Part shown: positions 1 through 6,129 of the stretch, in pieces
How the letters are laid out: each line of letters begins with the position of its first letter
How positions within the stretch are numbered: position 1 is the stretch's first letter
Origin: an uncultured Alphaproteobacteria bacterium
GTDB lineage: Bacteria > Pseudomonadota > Alphaproteobacteria > Minwuiales > Minwuiaceae
Direction of reading: 5' to 3'
NCBI GenBank assembly: GCA_913064755.1
Contig: CAJYBQ010000167.1
Location: forward strand, 1-7,014
Length of the DNA stretch: 7,014 nucleotides
Translations under genes and position numbers: made by a program
The notes under the pieces: generated by a model
Database searches by the model: none
The model's input: only the letters and a program-made list of their open reading frames with translations
Told to the model about the DNA's origin: nothing

Positions 1-47
1 CCTGCCCCGGGCAGGTCCGTGGTGGCAGCACGCAGCGGCACGATCAT
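1..47 (-). CDS. Possible start of a GNAT-like acetyltransferase (partial, cut by window edge)
   Basis: An ATG at 47 opens a minus-strand frame that stays open to the window edge and reads MIVPLRAATTDLPGA. The pattern of a hydrophobic start, then R-x-A-T, then D-L-P resembles the first strand and helix of many GNAT N-acetyltransferases (compare the common IRPATxxDLPAL opening). Only 15 residues are visible, so no acetyl-CoA site can be checked. The start lies 29 bases beyond the gltX stop on the same strand, which fits a third gene after nadE-gltX. No good Shine-Dalgarno sequence precedes it. The frame could equally be a chance open stretch in GC-rich DNA. Confidence 0.33.
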   Translation of the reverse strand, partial: MIVPLRAATTDLPGA

Positions 48-76
48 GAATGCGGGACAGCCGCAGGGGTATGGCC

Positions 77-1417
77 TCAGGCCGTCTCGCCTTTCAGCCG
101 TCCAAGCGTTCTTTCCCGCCCGATGAGCGGCCGCAGGGCCTTCATTTCGGGTCCATGTTCCCGTGCCGTCAGGGCCAGGCGCAGCGGGCGGAACAACTCG
201 CGGCCCTTGCGCCCGGTTTCGCTCCGCACGGCCTTGGTCCAGATGCCCCAGCTTTCCTGATCCAGTTCCCCGTCCGGCAACAGTTCCGCCGCGCGACGGG
301 TGAAGTCCGGATCGTCGATCACCGGCCTGATCGGCGCGGCGACGATGTCCTGCCATATCCGGATGTCCTGCAATCGCTCCAGGTTACCGCTCACGGCTTC
401 CCACAAGGCGGGGTCGAGTTCGGTGCCAAGCCGCGATGCCGCCGCGTCGGCGGACAGTCCGTGCACCAGGGTGGCCGAAAGCTTCTGCAGTTCGCGTTCG
501 TCGAAGCGCGCGGCGGCACGTCCGAAGCTGGCGAGGTCGAACCCCGCTGCCGCCGCTTCGTGGTCCGCGAAAGCCTCCACCGGCAGCGCGGTGCCCAGGC
601 GTGACAGCAGGCTGACCAGCGCCATCGGCTCGATCCCCTGTTCACGCAATGCCTGGACCGTGCGGCTGCCCAGTCGCTTCGACAGCGGGGAACCGTCGGC
701 TTCCACGATCAGCGCGAAATGACCGAAGGCCGGAACCGCGTGACCCAGGGCTTCGAACAACTGGATCTGCGCCGCCGAATTGGCCACGTGATCCTCCCCG
801 CGAATGACGTGGCTGATCCCCATCTCGCCATCATCGACGACGGACGTGATCGTGTAGAGCGGGCGACCGTCTTCACGAATCAGGACCGGGTCGGAGAGCG
901 ACGCGGCATCCACATCCTGCGGCCCGCGAACCAGGTCGTCCCAGGTCACGCGGGTCTGATTCAGCAGGAATCGCCAGTGGGGCCGGCGGCCCTCTGCCGC
1001 ATGCGCTGCCCGTTCCGCCGCGGTCAGCTTCAACCCGGCGCGGTCATAGACCGGCGGTCGACCGGCGGCGCGTTGCAGGCCACGCTGGCGGTCGGGTTCC
1101 TCTGGCGTTTCGTAGCAGGCGTAGAGACGGTCCGTATCGCGCAGGTGCTGGATGGCGGCCTCGTAACAGGCGTTCCGTTCCGACTGCCGCGCGAAAGCGT
1201 CCCAGTCCAGGCCCAGCCACTGCAGGTCGGCAATGATCCCGGCCTCGAAGGCCGGTGTCGATCGCTCGGTATCCGTGTCGTCGATGCGCAGCACGAACTG
1301 CCCACCGTTGGCCCGGGCATACAGCCAGTTGATCACTGCCGCCTTGATGTTGCCGAGATGCAGTTCACCGGTCGGGCTGGGGGCGAACCGGACACGAGGT
1401 GCGGAGGGTTTCGCCAC
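77..1417 (-). CDS. gltX: Glutamyl-tRNA synthetase (class I, short alphaproteobacterial type)
   Basis: This cytoplasmic enzyme charges tRNA-Glu with glutamate using ATP; in bacteria that make Gln-tRNA through GatCAB, a GluRS may also misacylate tRNA-Gln. The 446-residue protein opens with RFAPSPTGELHLGN (10-23), whose HLGN is the class I HIGH signature. RIDDTDTERS (44-53) follows, then RPHWRF (145-150), the tRNA-acceptor-region motif VIRGEDH (204-210), and PLSKRLGS (244-251), the KMSKS-loop equivalent. The remaining ~190 residues form the helical anticodon-binding part. The zinc-site CxC of the E. coli type is absent: the region reads CYETPEE (101-107), with a single Cys. The start is GTG, one base after the nadE stop (TGA-G-GTG), with GAGG just before it, so translation is probably coupled to nadE. 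No upstream alternative fits the conserved N-terminus. Many alphaproteobacteria carry two GluRS genes, so another copy may exist elsewhere. Confidence 0.96.
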   Translation of the reverse strand: MAKPSAPRVRFAPSPTGELHLGNIKAAVINWLYARANGGQFVLRIDDTDTERSTPAFEAGIIADLQWLGLDWDAFARQSERNACYEAAIQHLRDTDRLYACYETPEEPDRQRGLQRAAGRPPVYDRAGLKLTAAERAAHAAEGRRPHWRFLLNQTRVTWDDLVRGPQDVDAASLSDPVLIREDGRPLYTITSVVDDGEMGISHVIRGEDHVANSAAQIQLFEALGHAVPAFGHFALIVEADGSPLSKRLGSRTVQALREQGIEPMALVSLLSRLGTALPVEAFADHEAAAAGFDLASFGRAAARFDERELQKLSATLVHGLSADAAASRLGTELDPALWEAVSGNLERLQDIRIWQDIVAAPIRPVIDDPDFTRRAAELLPDGELDQESWGIWTKAVRSETGRKGRELFRPLRLALTAREHGPEMKALRPLIGRERTLGRLKGETA

Positions 1418-1418
1418 C

Positions 1419-3080
1419 TCAGACAGCGTCGCGGAAGCGGTTGGTGATGGGATCGCGGCGGTCGCGGCCGAAGCTGCGGGTGGTGATCTTCACACCCGGC
1501 GGTGCCTGGCGCCGCTTGTACTCGGCGACATAGAGCAGATGCTCGATACGTTCCACCACGTCCGGTGCATGGCCCCGGTCCACGATGTCCTCGAACGACA
1601 TTTCCCGTTCCACCAGGCAGGTCAGGATATCGTCAAGCTGGTCGTAGGGGGGCAGGCTGTCCTCGTCCTTCTGGTCCGGGCGCAATTCGGCCGAGGGTGG
1701 CTTGTCGATGATGTTCTGCGGCACCACGCGCCCGGTCCTGCCCAGCGCGTCGGACGGCCTGTGCTGGTTGCGCCAGTCGGACAGGGCGAAGACGGTGGTC
1801 TTGTAGAGGTCCTTCAGCACCGAATAGCCGCCGGCCATGTCGCCGTAGATGGTGGCATAGCCCACCGACATCTCCGACTTGTTGCCGGTGGTCAGCAGCA
1901 TGTGGCCGAACTTGTTCGACATGGCCATCAGGATCAGGCCGCGCGCACGGGACTGGATGTTCTCTTCCGTGATGTCGGGGGCATGGCCTTCGAAGACATG
2001 CGCCAGCGCGCCCTCCACCGCATCCACGGATTCCGCGATCGAGACCGTGTCCAGCCGGGCGCCCATCAGGCGGGCATTCTGGGCCGCATCGTCCAGGCTT
2101 TCCTGGCTGGTGTACTTCGACGGCAGCATGACGCACCAGACCCGCTCCGGCCCCAGGGCGTCGGAGGCGACGGCGGCGCTCAGGGCGGAATCGATGCCGC
2201 CCGAAAGGCCCAGCAGCACGCCGGGGAAGCCGTTCTTGTTCACGTAGTCCCGCAGGCCCAGCATCATGGCGCGGTAGATGCTTTCCAGCCGGGATCGGGG
2301 TGCCGCATCCGGTCCCTTCTCGCAGACCCAGCCATCCGCCTCGCGGTTCCAGGTCGTCAGCACCAGGGCGCTTTCGAACTCCGGCATCTGCACGGCAACG
2401 GAACAATCGGCATTGATGACGAAAGAGCCACCGTCGAACACCAGTTCATCCTGCCCGCCGATCTGGTTGAGATAGACCAGCGGCAGACCGGTCTCCGTCA
2501 CCCGGCCGACCACGTGGTTCAGCCGGACGTCGACCTTGTCGTCCTCGAACGGCGAACCGTTCGGCACCAGCAGGATCTCGGCCCCGGTCTCGGCGAGGCA
2601 TTCGACCACGTCCGGGGTCCAGATATCCTCGCAGATCGGCACGCCCAGCCGGACGCCACGGAAATTGACCGGGCCGGGCAGGGCGCCGGCGGCGAACAGC
2701 CGTTTCTCGTCGAAGACGCCGTAATTCGGCAGGTCGTGCTTGAAACGCGCCGCCTTCACCTCGCCATCATCCAGCAGCAGGACCGCGTTGTAGAGCTTTC
2801 CGTCCTCGCGCCAGCAGGTGGTCAGCAGCATGGCCGGGCCGCCATCGCCGGTTTCGGCGGCCAGCGTCTCGGCGGCGGCGATCGCGTCATCCTGCAGGGC
2901 CTGTTTCAGCACCAGGTCCTCCGGCGGATAGCCGATCAGGAACAGTTCCGGGAAAAGCACGAGGTCAGCGCCCAGGCCAGCGGCCTCGGCACGGATTTCA
3001 CGGGCAAGCGCAAGATTCCCCTGCACATCACCGACGGTCGGGTTGGCCTGGGCCAGCGCGATCTGAAGCTTGTCTGTCAT
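1419..3080 (-). CDS. nadE: Glutamine-dependent NAD+ synthase
   Basis: It catalyses the last step of NAD+ formation: nicotinate adenine dinucleotide is adenylated with ATP and then amidated with ammonia taken from glutamine. The 553-residue protein has two domains. An N-terminal nitrilase-type glutaminase (about 1-260) shows the Glu-Lys-Cys triad as E45 in LFPELFLIGYPPED, K114 in FKHDLPNYGVFDE and C150 in GVPICEDIW. A C-terminal synthetase (about 265-553) carries the PP-loop SGGIDS (293-298), TTGNKSE (397-403) and GDMAGGY (413-419). The length is typical of the two-domain proteobacterial form, unlike the ~275-residue ammonia-dependent enzyme. The ATG at 3080 sits directly before the first strand (KLQIALAQANPTVGD) and no good Shine-Dalgarno sequence precedes it. 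The gene follows phoX after 113 bases that contain a hairpin, and is probably co-transcribed with gltX. pncA, earlier in the same pathway, lies two genes upstream. Confidence 0.97.
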   Translation of the reverse strand: MTDKLQIALAQANPTVGDVQGNLALAREIRAEAAGLGADLVLFPELFLIGYPPEDLVLKQALQDDAIAAAETLAAETGDGGPAMLLTTCWREDGKLYNAVLLLDDGEVKAARFKHDLPNYGVFDEKRLFAAGALPGPVNFRGVRLGVPICEDIWTPDVVECLAETGAEILLVPNGSPFEDDKVDVRLNHVVGRVTETGLPLVYLNQIGGQDELVFDGGSFVINADCSVAVQMPEFESALVLTTWNREADGWVCEKGPDAAPRSRLESIYRAMMLGLRDYVNKNGFPGVLLGLSGGIDSALSAAVASDALGPERVWCVMLPSKYTSQESLDDAAQNARLMGARLDTVSIAESVDAVEGALAHVFEGHAPDITEENIQSRARGLILMAMSNKFGHMLLTTGNKSEMSVGYATIYGDMAGGYSVLKDLYKTTVFALSDWRNQHRPSDALGRTGRVVPQNIIDKPPSAELRPDQKDEDSLPPYDQLDDILTCLVEREMSFEDIVDRGHAPDVVERIEHLLYVAEYKRRQAPPGVKITTRSFGRDRRDPITNRFRDAV

Positions 3081-3086
3081 GAGGCT

Positions 3087-3115
3087 TCATTAGCCGCGCA
3101 CCGCGTCCGCTGCAA
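3087..3115 (-). promoter_or_regulatory. Weak candidate promoter for nadE-gltX
   Basis: Between the hairpin after phoX and the nadE ATG the minus strand reads TTGCAG (3115-3110), 17 bases, then TAATGA (3092-3087), six bases before the start codon. The spacing is right for a sigma-70-type promoter, but both hexamers match the consensus poorly (about half of the -35 and two bases of the -10). If real, transcription would begin at or next to the ATG, giving a leaderless message and explaining why no ribosome binding site is seen. The main argument is position: nadE needs a promoter somewhere in this short gap unless it is read through from phoX. Confidence 0.2.
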
Positions 3116-3137
3116 GCTGACAGGTTGCCACGAAATC

Positions 3138-3164
3138 GGGGGCGGCCATGCGTTGACCGCCCCC
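3138..3164 (-). terminator. Hairpin after phoX, probable terminator
   Basis: A perfect 8-bp stem (gggggcgg at 3138-3145 with ccgccccc at 3157-3164) closes an 11-base loop, beginning 30 bases past the phoX stop. All eight pairs are G-C. On the minus strand it is followed by GATTTCGT, a short T-containing stretch rather than a true T run, so termination may be partial. It would separate phoX from nadE-gltX. Confidence 0.55.
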
Positions 3165-3193
3165 TGGTCCGTTTCGATCGGGCGACGGGGCGC

Positions 3194-5113
3194 TCAGCCG
3201 ATGGGCTTGCCGTCGTCGCGGCGGATGGCCACCACGGCGGAGCGGGGCACCGACTGACCGCCGTCGGGGAAATGGCTGTCGCCCTTCTCGCCCGGGTGCT
3301 GCACGCCGATGAACACGGTGCGACGGTCGGGGGAGAAGGTGAGGCCGGTGATCTCGCATTGCTTCGGCCCCACCAGGAACCGGCGGATCTCGCCACTGAC
3401 CGGATCGGCGACCAGCATCTGGTTGTTGCCCTGGCCGGCAAAGTCCCCGTCATCGGAATAATTGCCGTCGGTCTGGATCCACATCAGGCCCTTGCTGTCG
3501 AAGCCGAGACCGTCGGGCGAATTGAACATGTTGTCCGCGGTGACGTTGGCCGAACCGGCCCGGGCATCGCCGTGGACGACAGGGTTGCCCGCGGTCACGA
3601 ACAGGTCCCAGCCGAAGCTGTTGGCCGTGTGGTCACCATTGTCGGGCACCCAGCGCACGACCTGGCCATACAGGTTGGCCCGGCGCGGGTTCGGACCACC
3701 GACCGGGGTGGCGTCGCCGCCGGCGTTCGGCTTGATGCCGCGGTTCTTGTTGTTGGTCAGGCAGCAATAGGCCTCGACCCGGTGCGGATTGACCGCGACC
3801 CATTCGGGGCGATCCATGGTGGTGGCGCCGACGGCGGAGGCGGCCTGCCGGGTGTGGATGCGGATTTCCGCATCACTTGCCATGCCGGTTGTCGCCGGGG
3901 TCAGTTCCACCCATTCACCGCGCATGTCGTCGGTGAACTTCGCCACATACAGCTTGCCGTCTTCCAGCAACTCACTGTTGTCGCCCCCAAGTGTGTACTT
4001 GCCCGCGCTGACGAAGCGATAGAGGAACTCCCCCCGTTCGTCGTCCCCCAGGTAGACGACGACCTGGCCGTTGACGGCCACCACGACCTCCGCATTCTCG
4101 TGCTTGAAGCGCCCGAGGGCGGTGCGCTTCTTCGGCATGGATGTCGGGTCGGTGGGGTCGATCTCCACGACATAGCCGGCGCGGTTGGCTTCGTTCGGGT
4201 GCTTCGAGATGTCGAAGCGCTCATCGGTCGTGGCCCAGGCATAGCCCCGGTCCGTGGTCGAGACGCCATAGCGGCGGAGTTCGGCCGAGGGCACGTGATC
4301 CGGATCGCTGGAGGAGAAATAGCCGTTGAAGTTTTCCTCGCACGCCAGGTAGGTGCCCCAGGGCGTGCGACCGTTGCCGCAGTTGTTCCAGGTGCCCAGC
4401 GAAAGGGTGCCGGTCGGGTCGGCGGCAGTCTTCAGCAGGTCGTGCCCGCGGGCCGGACCGGTGATCTCCATCGGCGTGTCGGCCGTGATGCGACGGTTGA
4501 ACGGCGAATCCTGCACGATCCGCCAGTAGCCATCGGTTTCCCTGACCTCGATCACGCTGACACCATGGGCGGCCTTGCCCTTGCGCACGTCGTCGTCGTT
4601 CTCCGGTCGACGGCTGGCACGGTTGCCGAAGATGATCGCGCGGTTGGTGTATTCGTTGTTCACGGCCAGGATGTTGCGCCCCTTGTGGGCGAACATGGCC
4701 ATGCCGTCGTTGTTGTCGCCGAATGCGCGTTCCTGCGTGGCGCCGGTGCCACGGCTTGCCTGGTCGAAACCGGCTGCACCGGGGAACATCGGGTCACCCC
4801 AGCGGGCAACGATGTGCCAGGAAAATCCGTCCGGCACGGTGATGGTGTCCAGGGTGTTGGCGGGAACCGCGTCGAAGCCGAGGCGGCCGGCCGCGGCATG
4901 GGCTGCGGCACGGGTACGGGTCGGTGTCAGCGCGGTTGTTCCCATGACGAAGGCGCTGGCGCCAAAGGCGATCGCACCGCCCATGAAGCTGCGCCGCGAC
5001 TGCGCACGGTCCACGATCGCCGCGAAGTCCGTGGTCTGCGGGCGCGGAGTGTTGCGGTCGTCGGCTTCATCGAAGGAAACCGCGTCGGAAGCTGTGGCGA
5101 TGGCGTCTGGCAT
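3194..5113 (-). CDS. phoX: PhoX-family (DUF839) alkaline phosphatase, Tat-exported
   Basis: PhoX enzymes are iron- and calcium-dependent phosphomonoesterases that release phosphate from organic esters outside the cytoplasm. The 639-residue protein has a long N-terminal region, then a twin-arginine motif SRRSFMGG (39-46), a hydrophobic stretch (about 43-62) and an Ala-rich cleavage area near 69-76, which indicates folded export by Tat. Family motifs follow in order: VNNEYTN (151-157), NNCGNGRTPWGTYLACEEN (243-261; C245 matches the iron-ligand Cys and E259/E260 lie at the metal site), GYVVEIDP (313-320), FKHEN (336-340), VVYLGDDERGEFLYRF (352-367), TMDRPEW (432-438), DGLGFDSKGLMWIQTDGN (534-551) and FSPDRRTVFIGVQHPGE (593-609). 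The length matches the family. The ATG is preceded by AGGTGAG at 5125-5119, five bases away. The gene follows pncA after 74 bases and is followed by a hairpin. Some DUF839 proteins have no tested phosphatase activity, so the substrate is inferred. Confidence 0.9.
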   Translation of the reverse strand: MPDAIATASDAVSFDEADDRNTPRPQTTDFAAIVDRAQSRRSFMGGAIAFGASAFVMGTTALTPTRTRAAAHAAAGRLGFDAVPANTLDTITVPDGFSWHIVARWGDPMFPGAAGFDQASRGTGATQERAFGDNNDGMAMFAHKGRNILAVNNEYTNRAIIFGNRASRRPENDDDVRKGKAAHGVSVIEVRETDGYWRIVQDSPFNRRITADTPMEITGPARGHDLLKTAADPTGTLSLGTWNNCGNGRTPWGTYLACEENFNGYFSSSDPDHVPSAELRRYGVSTTDRGYAWATTDERFDISKHPNEANRAGYVVEIDPTDPTSMPKKRTALGRFKHENAEVVVAVNGQVVVYLGDDERGEFLYRFVSAGKYTLGGDNSELLEDGKLYVAKFTDDMRGEWVELTPATTGMASDAEIRIHTRQAASAVGATTMDRPEWVAVNPHRVEAYCCLTNNKNRGIKPNAGGDATPVGGPNPRRANLYGQVVRWVPDNGDHTANSFGWDLFVTAGNPVVHGDARAGSANVTADNMFNSPDGLGFDSKGLMWIQTDGNYSDDGDFAGQGNNQMLVADPVSGEIRRFLVGPKQCEITGLTFSPDRRTVFIGVQHPGEKGDSHFPDGGQSVPRSAVVAIRRDDGKPIG

Positions 5114-5118
5114 CTGAT

Positions 5119-5125
5119 CTCACCT
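5119..5125 (-). promoter_or_regulatory. Ribosome binding site of phoX
   Basis: The minus strand reads AGGTGAG, then five bases, then the phoX ATG at 5113. It is one of the two clear Shine-Dalgarno sequences in the window and fixes the start that leaves a 38-residue stretch before the twin-arginine motif. Confidence 0.7.
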
Positions 5126-5134
5126 GTTGCACAT

Positions 5135-5169
5135 GGCGACCGTAACCCCGCGGTCGCCGGATCGCGACC
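5135..5169 (-). repeat. Three-arm inverted repeat in the phoX leader
   Basis: In transcript order the arms are A (GGTCGC, 5169-5164), B (GGCGACCG, 5158-5151) and C (CGGTCGCC, 5142-5135). A can pair with B over 6 bp with a 6-base loop, and B can pair with C over 8 bp with an 8-base loop. Because both use B, the two hairpins exclude each other. Arm C ends 9 bases before the phoX ribosome binding site. No T run follows, so it is not an ordinary terminator. The arms are seen directly; a regulatory role is inference, and GC-rich DNA makes short complementary arms fairly common. Confidence 0.5.
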
Positions 5170-5184
5170 TTGTGCCAGAGCCGT

Positions 5185-5202
5185 CTTTCAGGCCTGTGAC
5201 AG
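5185..5202 (-). promoter_or_regulatory. Candidate PhoB-binding site (Pho box) upstream of phoX
   Basis: The minus strand reads CTGTCAC, four bases (AGGC), then CTGAAAG. A Pho box is two CTGTCAT-like repeats on an 11-base period; here the first half matches 6 of 7 and the second 4 of 7, on exactly that period. The site spans the pncA stop codon and lies about 70 bases before the phoX ATG. CACAAG, ten bases further on, could act as a weak -10. PhoX genes are under PhoB control in several proteobacteria, which makes the site plausible; one good half-site is not proof. Confidence 0.35.
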
Positions 5203-5808
5203 CACGACACCGGCTGCCGTCATCTCGGCCATCGCGGCGTCCAGCGATCCATCCTGGTCTATGGCGCGGCAGGCAGGCAGGACCAGGCTGACGTCCAGGC
5301 CCAGCCGTCGCGCATCCAGCGCGGACCAGGCAACACAGAAATCCGTCGCCAGTCCGGCCATGACGACATGGCTGAATCCCCGGTCGCGCACGTAACCGGC
5401 AAGCCCCGTGGGGGTGCTGCCGTCGTTCTCGAAGAACGCGGAATAGCTGTCCAGCGTGGGGCGGCAGCCCTTGCGGATGATGACCTCCGCCGCGTCGGTA
5501 TCCAGGTCAGGGTGAAACGCGGCCCCGTCGGTGCCCTGCACGCAATGGTCCGGCCAGAGGGTCTGCGGTCCGTGATCGGCCGCGATCACGCTGAACGGTG
5601 TCGCCCCGGCGTGGCTCGATGCGAACGAGAAGTGTCCTGCCGGATGCCAGTCCTGTGTCAGGGCGACATGGCTGAACCGGTGGCTCAACCGGTTGGCCAG
5701 CGGCACCACCGCGTCGCCGTCGGTCACGGCCAGCGCGCCGCCGGGACAGAAGTCGTTCTGGATGTCGATCAGCAGCAGCAGGTCGTGCGCGGGATCCATC
5801 TGCGGCAT
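5188..5808 (-). CDS. pncA: Nicotinamidase
   Basis: This cytoplasmic enzyme hydrolyses nicotinamide to nicotinate and ammonia, feeding NAD salvage through the Preiss-Handler route that ends at NadE; many homologues also accept pyrazinamide. The 206-residue protein has the isochorismatase-like fold. The catalytic triad is visible as D15 in LLLIDIQNDF, K113 in IIRKG and C158 in AGLATDFCVAW. The metal site typical of true nicotinamidases, and absent from isochorismatases, is D53, H55 and H59 in TQDWHPAGH. GGALAV (23-28), SYSAFFEN (121-128) and the length of about 200 also fit. The ATG at 5808 lies four bases after the stop of the upstream RAM-domain gene, without a clear ribosome binding site, which suggests translational coupling. 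A second in-frame ATG at 5799 (MDPAHDLLLL) would also keep the whole domain. Confidence 0.95.
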   Translation of the reverse strand: MPQMDPAHDLLLLIDIQNDFCPGGALAVTDGDAVVPLANRLSHRFSHVALTQDWHPAGHFSFASSHAGATPFSVIAADHGPQTLWPDHCVQGTDGAAFHPDLDTDAAEVIIRKGCRPTLDSYSAFFENDGSTPTGLAGYVRDRGFSHVVMAGLATDFCVAWSALDARRLGLDVSLVLPACRAIDQDGSLDAAMAEMTAAGVVLSQA

Positions 5809-5812
5809 GGGA

Positions 5813-6055
5813 TCAGGAGAACGCCTTGAAGGTGATCGTGGTGAAGGTGTCCTTCACGCCGGGGAGCAGCTGGATGTGTTCGTTGACGAAATGACCGATG
5901 TCCTGCGTGTCGGACAGGTAGCATTTCATCAACAGGTCCCACTCACCGGAGACCGAATGGACTTCGGACACCTGTTCCACCGTCTCCACGGCTTCTGCCG
6001 CGACGGCATAGGCCTGGCCCAACTGGCACTTCACCCAGATGAATATGGTCTGCAT
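5813..6055 (-). CDS. Stand-alone Lrp/AsnC ligand-binding (RAM) domain protein
   Basis: The 80-residue protein consists entirely of the C-terminal effector-binding domain of Lrp/AsnC regulators (RAM domain, alpha/beta ferredoxin-like) and has no DNA-binding helix-turn-helix. It opens with the strand TIFIWVKC (3-10), then a helix (about 13-28), VHSVSGEWDLLMKC (32-45) with the characteristic G-E-[WY]-D-L turn of the family, a second helix (50-62) and the last strand PGVKDTFTTITFKAF (65-79). In the family these domains form dimers and octamers that bind amino acids or other small molecules at the subunit interface. An AAGGA at 6067-6063, seven bases before the ATG, supports the start. The gene ends four bases before pncA, so the two are almost certainly co-expressed. 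It may be a small-molecule sensor or a partner of a full-length Lrp; its ligand cannot be read from the sequence. Confidence 0.9.
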   Translation of the reverse strand: MQTIFIWVKCQLGQAYAVAAEAVETVEQVSEVHSVSGEWDLLMKCYLSDTQDIGHFVNEHIQLLPGVKDTFTTITFKAFS

Positions 6056-6057
6056 GA

Positions 6058-6070
6058 CGAAATCCTTTCG
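6058..6070 (-). promoter_or_regulatory. Ribosome binding site of the RAM-domain gene, inside a small inverted repeat
   Basis: The minus strand reads CGAAAGGATTTCG: a perfect 5-bp inverted repeat (CGAAA/TTTCG) around a 3-base loop, with AAGGA of the ribosome binding site spanning stem and loop and lying seven bases before the ATG. The ribosome binding site is convincing. The hairpin is short and partly A-T, and may be incidental. Confidence 0.5.
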
Positions 6071-6129
6071 CTGATGGGCACGCGGGGCGCGGGCGACGCT
6101 GGCCCCGATCCCCGTTCCGGTTCCAATTG

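Noticed and set aside
1..15. A perfect 6-bp inverted repeat (cctgcc/ggcagg) that could be a terminator after gltX.
   Set aside because: The 3-base loop and lack of a T run are poor for a terminator, and it may lie inside the start of a further gene on the same strand.
1233..3257. A 674-codon open frame on the plus strand, opposite nadE and the start of gltX.
   Set aside because: It lies antisense to a gene with complete catalytic motifs. Its translation is rich in His, Arg, Gln and Gly with no recognisable domain, as expected from the complement of GC-rich codons.
3125..5395. A 756-codon open frame on the plus strand, opposite phoX.
   Set aside because: The same kind of shadow: the minus-strand gene carries ordered PhoX motifs and a good ribosome binding site, while this frame shows only low-complexity Val/Gly/Arg sequence.
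5188..5808. Isochorismatase or other cysteine hydrolase instead of nicotinamidase.
   Set aside because: The D53-H55-H59 metal site together with the D15-K113-C158 triad is characteristic of nicotinamidases; isochorismatases lack the metal site.
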